Shown here: positions 1-6,450 of the stretch, one piece after another
Layout: each line of letters opens with the position of its first letter
Position numbering within the stretch: position 1 is the first letter of the stretch
From: Clostridiales bacterium
GTDB lineage: Bacteria > Bacillota > Clostridia > Monoglobales > Monoglobaceae
Assembly (NCBI GenBank): GCA_016303265.1
Contig: JAEDLZ010000045.1
Location: 1 to 10,414 of the forward strand
Direction of reading: 5' to 3'
DNA length: 10,414 nucleotides
The notes under the pieces: model-generated
Told to the model about the DNA's origin: nothing
Seen by the model: only the letters and a program-made list of their open reading frames with translations
Databases searched by the model: none
Translations under genes and position numbers: made by a program

Positions 1-9
1 GTAAGTACT

Positions 10-210
10 ATGGACAATATCATTATAACGACACTGGAGCTGCCTCTTTGCGTAAGAGGTGTCACTGCCCTGCAAGACTGCGGAAAATATAATATTTATA
101 TTAACAGTCGTTATACCGTAAAAGTACGGAACGAAATCTTGCGGCAGGAGCTATGTAAGGTGGAAAATTTTGATTTTGCCGATTTTAAGAAATTTGAATT
201 TGAGGAATAA
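10..210 (+). CDS. Small ImmA/IrrE-like protein with a degenerate zinc motif
   Basis: The 66-residue protein reads like the short ImmA/IrrE-type domains of Clostridia. A segment YNIYINSR (27-34) precedes a helix whose family form is HELxHIxNGDF; here it is QELCKVENFDF (46-56). Active family members are zinc peptidases that cleave repressors, often encoded beside an HTH regulator. In this copy the first His is Gln46 and the second is Lys50, while the Glu (47) is kept, so metal binding and catalysis are unlikely. The start is uncertain: only nine bases precede the ATG, they are open in frame, and no ribosome site is visible, so the gene may begin outside the window. The family assignment comes from recalled motif shape, not a search. 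It could instead be an unrelated small protein. Confidence 0.55.
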   Translation: MDNIIITTLELPLCVRGVTALQDCGKYNIYINSRYTVKVRNEILRQELCKVENFDFADFKKFEFEE

Positions 211-236
211 TGGCAAAAGTGATCTAAGTTTTGCCA
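211..236 (+). other. 8-bp hairpin just after the IrrE-like gene
   Basis: TGGCAAAA (211-218) and TTTTGCCA (229-236) are perfect reverse complements around a 10-nt loop. The hairpin starts at the base after the stop codon. No T-run follows. It is the first of three consecutive hairpins, with 242-287 and 286-306, and could be mRNA 3'-end structure. Confidence 0.45.
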
Positions 237-241
237 AACCT

Positions 242-287
242 TAAGATTAAAGCAAGGAGGGCAGAAGCCCCCCTTGCTTTAATCTTA
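242..287. terminator. Long hairpin, possible 3'-end or terminator structure
   Basis: Bases 242-262 pair with 267-287 over 21 positions with a single A-C mismatch (258/271), closed by an AGAA loop. The stem is unusually long and uniform. Neither strand has a clear T-run after it, so intrinsic termination is plausible but not shown. A further 7-bp stem (286-292 with 300-306) overlaps its right foot. It lies between the rightward small gene and the end of the leftward dap operon. Confidence 0.45.
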
Positions 288-314
288 TAGATGGTTTTGA
301 TCTATAAATTTTGC

Positions 315-339
315 AAAAAGCCGCCCCTTTCGGTGGGCG
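315..339 (-). terminator. Probable intrinsic terminator of the leftward dap operon
   Basis: Read on the minus strand, CGCCC (335-339) pairs with GGGCG (322-326) around an 8-nt loop, followed by GC and then TTTTT (315-319). The stem is short but all G/C. It is the outermost unit of the 23-24 nt tandem repeat. It lies about 145 nt past the ACT gene stop, with nothing better in between. Confidence 0.5.
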
Positions 340-430
340 AATACTACCCTTTTCGGTGGGCAAAGCCGCGCCCTTTCCGGTGGGCGAATACCGCCTTTTC
401 GTGATGATGAATGCCGCCCTTCTTAGAAGC
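321..430. repeat. Degenerate tandem array of a 23-24 nt hairpin-forming unit
   Basis: About five units start at 321, 344, 367, 391 and 414. CGGTGGGC recurs at 331, 354 and 378, giving spacings of 23 and 24. Units 1 and 3 hold a perfect CGCCC/GGGCG inverted repeat and share the GGGCGAATA end. Unit 2 has a weaker arm. Units 4 and 5 keep the CCGCC start but have lost the GGTGGGC arm. The array is not part of any credible gene. Read leftward, unit 1 is followed by five Ts and resembles a terminator, so the array may be a multiplied and decaying terminator or a mobile extragenic palindrome. Confidence 0.65.
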
Positions 431-483
431 GAAGACAGCCTCTGCCTACCGCAGTAAGAGAAAGCGTTAAAATATATATGGGT

Positions 484-912
484 CTAAATCTTAAATTTAT
501 CTGCATCTTTTTGGTCGATAAGACAGGAAATTTCCGTTTCGGCAGTTGTTATCATCTTAACCGCAACCCCACTCTTATAAAGTTCGGAGAATATGCTGGC
601 GGCAGTACCGCTTTCGTATTTCATCTGTTCGCTTTTGAAAGTGATTTTCGAGTTATAGCCGTTAATTTCGGTAGATATTGACGGAGAAATTGCCTTAAAA
701 ATTTTCGTGACCGAAATTATTTTGTCCAGGTCGCCCTGGTCAAGAGTGAAAGACAGATTGAATTTATCCTTAAGCGGTGCGGTCTGGCTTATCATGTCAA
801 TGTTTATGCCGAGGTCCGCAATTTCCGATAAAATCTTAACAAGATTTCCCATGTCGGAGGGGATATTGTTAACAGTAACCATTGCTACATCATGTGTAAT
901 ACCTATGTCCAT
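484..912 (-). CDS. Stand-alone tandem ACT-domain protein, aspartate kinase regulatory-domain type
   Basis: The 142-residue protein carries two ACT-like units and no kinase domain. The first spans about residues 9-75 (NNIPSDMGNLVKILSEIADL, then GINIDMIS). The second spans 86-142 and holds SGTAASIF, GVAVKMITTAETEISCLID, the pattern of the lysine-sensing C-terminal half of LysC. The start is set at 912 because AAGGAG lies nine bases before it; the upstream ATG at 930 overlaps that site and has none of its own. It is last in asd-dapA-dapB-ACT, so a role in lysine or threonine feedback is inferred. The end is short: LysC homologues continue with a final helix after the IDxKDAD segment, whereas this protein stops after DADKFKI. 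It could bind amino acids alone or partner a kinase encoded elsewhere. Confidence 0.8.
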   Translation of the reverse strand: MDIGITHDVAMVTVNNIPSDMGNLVKILSEIADLGINIDMISQTAPLKDKFNLSFTLDQGDLDKIISVTKIFKAISPSISTEINGYNSKITFKSEQMKYESGTAASIFSELYKSGVAVKMITTAETEISCLIDQKDADKFKI

Positions 913-921
913 GTAATTAAG

Positions 922-927
922 CTCCTT
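922..927 (-). promoter_or_regulatory. Shine-Dalgarno site that fixes the ACT gene start
   Basis: On the minus strand AAGGAG is followed by nine bases and then ATG at 912. It lies inside the codons of a longer reading that would begin at 930, which argues against that longer start. Confidence 0.75.
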
Positions 928-1010
928 CATATTATTATATATTATGAGTAAAATCGTATCGTGATAAGATTTATCCTATCATAATCAAGTTAAATTAGGT
1001 TAAACCGATC

Positions 1011-1766
1011 TTAATTGTTTAATAAATCTTTCATGGAAAACAGCCCGTTTTCCTTATCCTTCATAAATTCTGCCGCACGGACAGCGCCGACGGCAAAGAC
1101 TTCCTTTGAAGTTGCGGAATGTTTAAGCTCTATAACCTCGTCGTTTCCGGCAAAAATAATGCTGTGCTCACCGACAATCGTGCCGCCGCGAAGAGAATGA
1201 ATGCCGATTTCCCTTTTATCACGCTTACGGCGGACACTGTGACGGTCGTAAGTATATTCAGGCTTATATGAAATTGCATCGGAAATTGCGTCGGCAATTG
1301 CGATTGCCGTGCCGCTGGGAGCGTCAAGTTTCTGATTGTGATGCTTTTCTATGATTTCTATGTCGAAATTATTTTCCAGTACCTTTGCGGCTCTTTGAAC
1401 AAGGTCAATAATAAGATTCACTCCTAAAGACATATTGGCAGAAAAGAAAATGGGAGTATCCTTTGAATCAAATTCAATTCTGGACAACTGGTCGGCGGAA
1501 AGCCCCGTAGTGCATATAACCGCAGGAATATGATTGATTTTCGCAAAATCCAGAATACCGTCGGTCAATGACGGGTGGGAAAAGTCGATAATAACATCAG
1601 GCCTTTCCGGGATTTCGGACAAATCGGTGTAAACCGTGAAATCGGCGGGAGATGATGAAACAATGTCATATCCCGCAATAATTTCTGCGTTTTCGCTCTG
1701 AGAAACGACGCGGCAAACCGCATGACCCATTTTCCCGTTTGCACCGCAAAGTAAAATTTTTGTCAT
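1011..1766 (-). CDS. dapB: 4-hydroxy-tetrahydrodipicolinate reductase
   Basis: DapB reduces the dapA product with NAD(P)H to tetrahydrodipicolinate, on the cytoplasmic route to diaminopimelate and lysine. The 251-residue length fits bacterial DapB. The N-terminal Rossmann motif is GANGKMG (8-14), and CTTG (85-88) follows the second half of the nucleotide fold. The substrate-binding signature EKHHNQKLDAPSGTA (140-154) is complete and includes the expected catalytic His142 and Lys146. RGGTIVGEH is the usual C-terminal signature. The start has AAGGTG ten bases upstream (1777-1782). That site sits at the edge of a duplicated piece of dapA, so the duplication shaped this ribosome site. The 98 bases between dapB and the ACT gene hold nothing recognisable beyond the ACT ribosome site. 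Confidence 0.97.
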   Translation of the reverse strand: MTKILLCGANGKMGHAVCRVVSQSENAEIIAGYDIVSSSPADFTVYTDLSEIPERPDVIIDFSHPSLTDGILDFAKINHIPAVICTTGLSADQLSRIEFDSKDTPIFFSANMSLGVNLIIDLVQRAAKVLENNFDIEIIEKHHNQKLDAPSGTAIAIADAISDAISYKPEYTYDRHSVRRKRDKREIGIHSLRGGTIVGEHSIIFAGNDEVIELKHSATSKEVFAVGAVRAAEFMKDKENGLFSMKDLLNN

Positions 1767-1780
1767 TTGTATTCAACACC

Positions 1781-1853
1781 TTATCAGAATTTTAAACCGT
1801 AATTTTCATATTACCGGAGATATTATCAGAATTTTAAACCGTAATTTTTCATA
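1781..1853. repeat. Direct duplication of the dapA 3' end
   Basis: Bases 1781-1810 and 1823-1853 are identical except that one has four Ts and the other five. They are offset by 42 bases. The second copy is the true end of dapA (last codons and TGA at 1826-1828). The first lies in the dapA-dapB gap and ends next to the dapB ribosome site. Confidence 0.9.
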
Positions 1854-2707
1854 GCCTGTTTAAGCTTTTCCAAATTTTCCTCCTCCATGGAGCAAAGAGG
1901 AAGTCTGACTTCACCCACATTAAAACCGAGAAGATTCATAGCCGTTTTAATGGGAATAGGATTAACCTCAAGGAAAAGCGCATGAATCAGCTCTATCATT
2001 TTGAGATAGACGGCTCTTGCCCCGTAGGTATCACCGTCTAAAAACTTTTGGCAGACATCATGGGTTTCGTCGGGAAGAATATTGGCGATAACCGATATAA
2101 CGCCCTTGCCGCCGAGGGACATCATGGGAAGAATAACATCATCGTTGCCGGAATAAAGAACAAGGTCTGTATATGCGGCAATCTGACCGGCAAGAGCAAG
2201 ACTTCCCGTTGCCTCTTTAACACCAATAATATTGGGAATTTCGTCAAGCTTTTTAAAAGTATCGATAGATATGGCACAGCCTGTTCGTCCCGGAATATTA
2301 TAAAGAATTATAGGCAGCGAAACTCTGTCAGCCACAGCCTTAAAATGAAGATACAGCCCCTTCTGGGTAGCCTTGTTATAGTATGGGGTAACAAGCAAAA
2401 GCCCGTCACAGCCCACCTTTTCGGCATATTCGGAAAACATTACTGCGTGATGCGTGTCGTTGCTGCCCGTACCTGCAATAACCGTGATTCTGCCTGCCGC
2501 ATATTCGGCGGCAAATTTGAGAGTTGCAAGATGGTCCTCGTTGGGAATGGTCGGCGCCTCGCCCGTGGTTGCACAAACAACCACAGCGTCGGTTTTATGT
2601 TCGATGTGATAATCGATAAGCTCACCGAGCTTTTCGTAATCAATCTTATCACCCTTAAACGGAGTAACAAGAGCAACGGCGCTTCCGGTAAAAAGTGGTT
2701 TTTTCAT
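1826..2707 (-). CDS. dapA: 4-hydroxy-tetrahydrodipicolinate synthase
   Basis: DapA condenses pyruvate with aspartate semialdehyde, the first committed step to diaminopimelate and lysine. The 293-residue TIM-barrel length is typical. The TTGE motif (47-50), the GTGSNDT segment (79-85), the YYNKATQKG segment (109-117) and YNIPGRT (136-142) are present. The Schiff-base Lys164 lies in GVKEATG. Expected catalytic residues Thr48, Tyr110, Tyr136 and the carboxylate-binding Arg141 are all in place. The start is supported by AAGGAGGAG at 2714-2722, with asd ending only 20 bases upstream, so the two genes are co-transcribed. The last codons are repeated once just downstream. No sign of inactivation is seen. 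Confidence 0.98.
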   Translation of the reverse strand: MKKPLFTGSAVALVTPFKGDKIDYEKLGELIDYHIEHKTDAVVVCATTGEAPTIPNEDHLATLKFAAEYAAGRITVIAGTGSNDTHHAVMFSEYAEKVGCDGLLLVTPYYNKATQKGLYLHFKAVADRVSLPIILYNIPGRTGCAISIDTFKKLDEIPNIIGVKEATGSLALAGQIAAYTDLVLYSGNDDVILPMMSLGGKGVISVIANILPDETHDVCQKFLDGDTYGARAVYLKMIELIHALFLEVNPIPIKTAMNLLGFNVGEVRLPLCSMEEENLEKLKQAMKNYGLKF

Positions 2708-2727
2708 AAACGAACTCCTCCTTAAAA

Positions 2728-3807
2728 CTAATCAAGATAACCTTTTGCCGCCAGAAGCTCCGCCATAAGAACAGCCCCGCCGGCAGCCCCTCTGAGTGTG
2801 TTATGTGAAAGACATACAAATTTATAATCGTATTGCTTATCCTCTCTGAGCCGTCCCACGGAAACAGCCATACCGCCTTCAAGATTGCGGTCAAGCTTAG
2901 CCTGAGGACGGTTATCCTCTTCAAAATAATGGAGAAACTGCTTCGGAGCAGAGGGAAGCTGAAGCTCCTGCGGAACACCTGAAAACTCAGCCCACGCTTT
3001 TTTGATTTCGTCTATGGTCGGCTTTTTCTCAAAGCTTACAAAAACAGCGGCAGTGTGGCCGTCGGAAACGGGAACGCGAAGGCATTGAGTTGTGATATTC
3101 GGGGCTGAAGCGTCCACAATTTTGTCGCCTTCAACCCTGCCCCAGATTTTAAGAGGCTCGATTTCGCTTTTCTCTTCTTCACCGCCGATGAAAGGAATAA
3201 TATTATCCAAAATATCCGGGAAAGTTTCAAATGTCTTTCCTGCACCTGATATTGCCTGATATGTACAAGCAAGAACATTTTTAATACCGTATTTCATAAG
3301 AGGATGGAGCGCGGGAACATAGCTCTGAAGCGAGCAGTTGGACTTAACGGCAACAAAGCCGCGTTTTGTTCCGAGTCGCTTTCTCTGGGCATTGATGATT
3401 TCTGCGTGTTCCGGATTGATTTCGGGAACAATCATAGGAACATCCGGAGTGTGTCTGTGAGCTGAATTGTTTGAAATAACAGGACATTCCGCTTTAGCAT
3501 AAGCCTCCTCAAGGGCACGGATTTCGTCCTTCTTCATATCAACGGCACAGAAAACAAAGTCAACCCGGGCCGCAATTTTATCTATATCATCGGCTGCATT
3601 GTAAACAACCATCGATTTAACGGATTCGGGAATGGGAGTAGTCATAGCCCAGCGACCGCCGAGCGCCTCCTCATAAGTCTTTCCGGCACTTCTGGGAGAA
3701 GCGGCGAGGAGAACCAAATCAAACCACGGATGTTTCTCCATGAGCGTGATAAATCTCTGACCCACCATACCGGTAGCGCCTATAATGCCAACCTTATATT
3801 TTTTCAT
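2728..3807 (-). CDS. asd: Aspartate-semialdehyde dehydrogenase, archaeal/fungal type
   Basis: This enzyme reduces aspartyl phosphate to aspartate semialdehyde with NADPH, the branch point to lysine, threonine and methionine. The 359-residue length and motif layout fit the archaeal/fungal-type ASD family (TIGR00978-like), not the shorter E. coli form. The NADP-binding motif GATGMVGQRF is at 10-19, catalytic Cys158 sits in VKSNCSLQ, and the general base is His251 in SDGHTAAV. The C-terminal LSHNTLRGAAGGAVLMAE is also typical. It is the first gene of the asd-dapA-dapB-ACT operon, with AAGGAGG upstream of the ATG and a perfect promoter about 70 bases further up. The leader of about 72 nt is too short for a lysine riboswitch, so repression by that route is not seen. 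Confidence 0.95.
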   Translation of the reverse strand: MKKYKVGIIGATGMVGQRFITLMEKHPWFDLVLLAASPRSAGKTYEEALGGRWAMTTPIPESVKSMVVYNAADDIDKIAARVDFVFCAVDMKKDEIRALEEAYAKAECPVISNNSAHRHTPDVPMIVPEINPEHAEIINAQRKRLGTKRGFVAVKSNCSLQSYVPALHPLMKYGIKNVLACTYQAISGAGKTFETFPDILDNIIPFIGGEEEKSEIEPLKIWGRVEGDKIVDASAPNITTQCLRVPVSDGHTAAVFVSFEKKPTIDEIKKAWAEFSGVPQELQLPSAPKQFLHYFEEDNRPQAKLDRNLEGGMAVSVGRLREDKQYDYKFVCLSHNTLRGAAGGAVLMAELLAAKGYLD

Positions 3808-3856
3808 AATGTAACTGCCTCCTTAAAAATTATGCAGGGTATATTTAAAATAGGTC

Positions 3857-3885
3857 TTGACAATACACGAAATACCTACCATAAT
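3857..3885 (+). promoter_or_regulatory. Sigma-A-type promoter facing spoIID
   Basis: TTGACA (3857-3862), a 17-base spacer and CATAAT (3880-3885) match the consensus in 11 of 12 positions. Its -10 lies right beside the -10 of the leftward asd promoter. It would give a leader of about 155 nt before spoIID. SpoIID in B. subtilis is driven by sigma-E; no convincing sigma-E site was found here, so this may be the main promoter. Confidence 0.6.
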
Positions 3886-3914
3886 ATTATATGTCAATGC
3901 GGTATAATTGTCAA
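3886..3914 (-). promoter_or_regulatory. Perfect-consensus sigma-A promoter of the asd-dapA-dapB-ACT operon
   Basis: On the minus strand TTGACA (3909-3914), exactly 17 bases, then TATAAT (3886-3891). The transcript should begin near 3879, giving a leader of about 72 nt to asd. This is a 12 of 12 match and predicts strong constitutive expression unless an activator or repressor acts. Confidence 0.85.
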
Positions 3915-3998
3915 ATACTTTTTTTAAAATATGAAACGATTTGGGTAATTGTAACATATTTTTAATACTTTTGGCAAAGGATTTTCAACGGTATTTGT

Positions 3999-4028
3999 CG
4001 AAATTAGGTGAAAACCCCAAAAATTTCG
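3999..4028 (+). other. Imperfect hairpin in the spoIID leader
   Basis: CGAAATT (3999-4005) pairs with AATTTCG (4022-4028), with GG/CC pairs possible inside. It ends 19 bases before the spoIID ATG, just before the weak ribosome site AAAGG (4031-4035). A role in translation control is possible but not shown. Confidence 0.35.
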
Positions 4029-4047
4029 GGAAAGGTACGGACGGTTT

Positions 4048-5391
4048 ATGAAGAAATTTATTGTATTTATTATAACTTTGACGGCGGTTGTTATCGGCTG
4101 CATGGCGGAGGCGTCCGCATACAGTACGGTAGATAATGTGCGCATAGGAATTTATTACGGCTCCAACGCCCGGGCAGAATATACTCTTGACTGCGAAAGC
4201 GGCTTTTATGTGGGGTATTATGACGGACGGAGCTTCATCTCCGCCGGGGAGAGCGGGCTTACCCGGCTTAAGATTGTTAAAGGCGGCGGCAATTCTGTAG
4301 AAGCGGTCAATCCTTTAACCGGAGAAACGGTATATTCGTTTGACACAACCTCGTATGGGCTTGGGATTGTTCCCAAGGCGGACAGAATGAAAATAACCGC
4401 GTCGGCATCGGGAACATACCGGGGCGGATTTGATTTCAGAGTATTTTCGGGCGGAAACATAACTGCAGTTAATGTTGTTCCTCTGGACAGTTACTTATAC
4501 GGAGTGATTTCACGGGAAATGTCACCGAGCTGGCCTAAGGAGGCGCTTAAGGCACAGGCAGTTTGCGCAAGAAATTTTGCTGTCGGCAGACTTAACCATC
4601 ATAAGGAATATGGCTTCGACCTATGCAATACCGTGTGCTGTCAGGCATATTCCGGGGTCGATTACGAGGCGGCAGGCTCATACGCTCCGGTTGATGAAAC
4701 CTCAGGGAAGGTTCTTCTTTGCGGAACAGAGCTTGTTCAAACAGTCTATTCCTCATCAATGGGACCTTGTACGGAGGATGTAAAAAATGTGTGGGGAAGT
4801 AATTTTTCATATCTCGTCAGTGTAAGCAACGAATATGAAGATACGGCAAACATCCCCAACGGCGTATGGACTAAGGAACTGACGAAAGCCCGTGCAACCG
4901 AAATAATGAACAGCAAAGGTTATAATATAGGTGAAGTCGTGTCCGTAAAGGCACTTGAATATACTCCGGCAGGCAGAGTGCTGCGGCTTGAAGTCACGGG
5001 AACGAGCGGTTCAAAAATTTTTGAAAGAGAAAGCTGCCGCACAATATTTTCCGAGGCAACCCTGAGTCAGATGTATACGGTTACGGGCGGAGGGGAAACA
5101 AGCTATCCCAATATCTATGTTTTGGGAAGCAGCGGAAAATCCGCACTTCCTCTGAATAATGCCGGCGTTCTCGGCGGCAATGCGCCGTCGGCGGTATACG
5201 CAACGGACGGTACAGGTACGGCGGTATATCAAGGCACGGTCAGCACGAGCGACAGCTTTATTTTTTCGGGTCAGGGCTGGGGCCACGGCGTCGGTATGAG
5301 CCAGTACGGAGCAAAAGGAATGGCGGAAGCAGGCTTTGATTACGAGGCGATTCTGACCCACTATTATACAGGAACACATATAGAGGGATAA
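4048..5391 (+). CDS. spoIID: SpoIID/LytB-domain protein, exported peptidoglycan lytic enzyme
   Basis: SpoIID is a membrane-anchored lytic transglycosylase that thins septal peptidoglycan during engulfment of the forespore. The 447-residue protein starts with a signal or anchor segment (1-24). Cleavage after ASA is possible, but VIGC (15-18) also resembles a lipobox. The catalytic region SREMSPSWPKEALKAQAVCAR (155-175) holds the expected catalytic Glu157. A His/Cys cluster around 184-198 matches the zinc site known in clostridial SpoIID. The C-terminal signature GQGWGHGVGMSQYGAKGM (408-425) is intact. It is longer than B. subtilis SpoIID (about 340 residues) because of an insert around 345-405. 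The gene ends three bases before queA, so the two are translationally coupled. It could be a SpoIID-family hydrolase other than the sporulation enzyme. Confidence 0.85.
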   Translation: MKKFIVFIITLTAVVIGCMAEASAYSTVDNVRIGIYYGSNARAEYTLDCESGFYVGYYDGRSFISAGESGLTRLKIVKGGGNSVEAVNPLTGETVYSFDTTSYGLGIVPKADRMKITASASGTYRGGFDFRVFSGGNITAVNVVPLDSYLYGVISREMSPSWPKEALKAQAVCARNFAVGRLNHHKEYGFDLCNTVCCQAYSGVDYEAAGSYAPVDETSGKVLLCGTELVQTVYSSSMGPCTEDVKNVWGSNFSYLVSVSNEYEDTANIPNGVWTKELTKARATEIMNSKGYNIGEVVSVKALEYTPAGRVLRLEVTGTSGSKIFERESCRTIFSEATLSQMYTVTGGGETSYPNIYVLGSSGKSALPLNNAGVLGGNAPSAVYATDGTGTAVYQGTVSTSDSFIFSGQGWGHGVGMSQYGAKGMAEAGFDYEAILTHYYTGTHIEG

Positions 5392-5394
5392 GAT

Positions 5395-6420
5395 ATGAAT
5401 ACAAAGGATTTTTATTATGACCTGCCGCAGGAGCTTATTGCCCAGAAACCTCTTGAAAACAGGAGCGATTCAAGGCTTATGATTCTGAACCGTGAAACAG
5501 GGGAAACAGAGCACAGGCATTTCTATGATATAGCGGACCTTCTTAATGCAGGGGACTGCCTTGTTATGAACAACACAAGGGTTATTCCTGCCAGACTTTA
5601 TGGCGCAAAGGAAGGAACGGGCGGCAAAATAGAGTTTTTGCTTCTTAAGCGGATTGATATAAACACCTGGGAGGTTATTTTAAAGCCCGGGAAAAAGGCG
5701 AAAAAGGGCAGCCGCTTTGAATTTGGCGGAGGACTTCTCAAGGCGGAGGTTATTGAAGTAAAGACCGACGGCAACAGGATAGTGCGTTTTGAATATGACG
5801 GCATATGGGAGGAGCTTTTGGATAAGCTGGGCGAAATGCCGCTTCCGCCGTATATTCACGAAAAATTGCAGGATCGGGAAAGGTATCAGACGGTATATTC
5901 CAAAATTGAGGGAAGTGCGGCGGCGCCTACGGCAGGGCTTCATTTCACAAAGGAATTGCTTGAAAAAATAAAAAGCAAGGGAGTAAAGCTTGCATTTGTG
6001 ACGCTTCATGTGGGGCTTGGAACATTTCGTCCCGTTTCGGTTGATAATGTTGAGGAACATAAAATGCATTCGGAGTATTATGAGATTTCCGAGGAAGCGG
6101 CAAAAATAATAAATGAAACCCGAAGAAACGGCGGGCGTATTATTGCGGTAGGAACGACCTCTGTCAGAACTTTGGAAAGCTGTGCCGATGAAAACGGCTT
6201 TTTGAAGGAGTGCTGCGGAAATACCGAAATATTCATTTATCCGGGATATAAGTTCAGGGCGGTTGACGCTATTGTGACTAATTTTCATCTTCCCGAGTCG
6301 ACGCTCTTAATGCTTATTTCGGCATTTTCCGACAAGGAAAAGGTGTTTAAAGCATACAGGGAAGCGATAGACAAAAAATATCGTTTTTTCAGCTTCGGCG
6401 ACGCAATGTTTATATGTTAG
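5395..6420 (+). CDS. queA: S-adenosylmethionine:tRNA ribosyltransferase-isomerase
   Basis: QueA transfers and isomerises the ribosyl part of S-adenosylmethionine onto preQ1-modified tRNA, making epoxyqueuosine at position 34. The 341-residue length is usual. Family motifs are in order: YDLPQELIAQ (8-17), NNTRVIPARL (59-68), GSAAAPTAGLHFT (173-185), TLHVGLGTFRPV (203-214), VGTTSVRTLES (252-262) and TNFHLPESTLLM (295-306). The C-terminus FFSFGDAMFIC is close to the family's normal end. The ribosome site GAGGG (5383-5387) lies within the last codons of spoIID. tgt follows after 30 bases, so the two queuosine genes form one unit. Confidence 0.98.
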   Translation: MNTKDFYYDLPQELIAQKPLENRSDSRLMILNRETGETEHRHFYDIADLLNAGDCLVMNNTRVIPARLYGAKEGTGGKIEFLLLKRIDINTWEVILKPGKKAKKGSRFEFGGGLLKAEVIEVKTDGNRIVRFEYDGIWEELLDKLGEMPLPPYIHEKLQDRERYQTVYSKIEGSAAAPTAGLHFTKELLEKIKSKGVKLAFVTLHVGLGTFRPVSVDNVEEHKMHSEYYEISEEAAKIINETRRNGGRIIAVGTTSVRTLESCADENGFLKECCGNTEIFIYPGYKFRAVDAIVTNFHLPESTLLMLISAFSDKEKVFKAYREAIDKKYRFFSFGDAMFIC

Positions 6421-6450
6421 GCGGAAAAATGACGGTACGGAGGATTATAT

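Noticed and set aside
321..430. The tandem repeat as a CRISPR array
   Set aside because: Units are contiguous with no unique spacers, the period is only 23-24 bases, and no cas gene is near.
2048..2725. A 225-codon open frame on the plus strand opposite dapA
   Set aside because: It is fully antisense to a well-supported dapA, its translation shows no recognisable domain, and it has no ribosome site that outweighs dapA.
3808..3879. Lysine riboswitch in front of asd
   Set aside because: The predicted leader is about 72 nt, far shorter than the L-box, and shows no matching multi-helix structure.
3920..4047. Sigma-E promoter for spoIID
   Set aside because: A CATATTT element is present but no -35 element lies at the required spacing, so the match is not convincing.
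5680..6288. A 202-codon open frame on the minus strand opposite queA
   Set aside because: It lies entirely inside queA with all QueA motifs intact on the other strand, and shows no protein-like motif of its own.
6421..6450. PreQ1 riboswitch for queA-tgt
   Set aside because: The gaps ahead of queA (3 bases) and tgt (30 bases) hold only a ribosome site, and no preQ1 aptamer pattern is seen.
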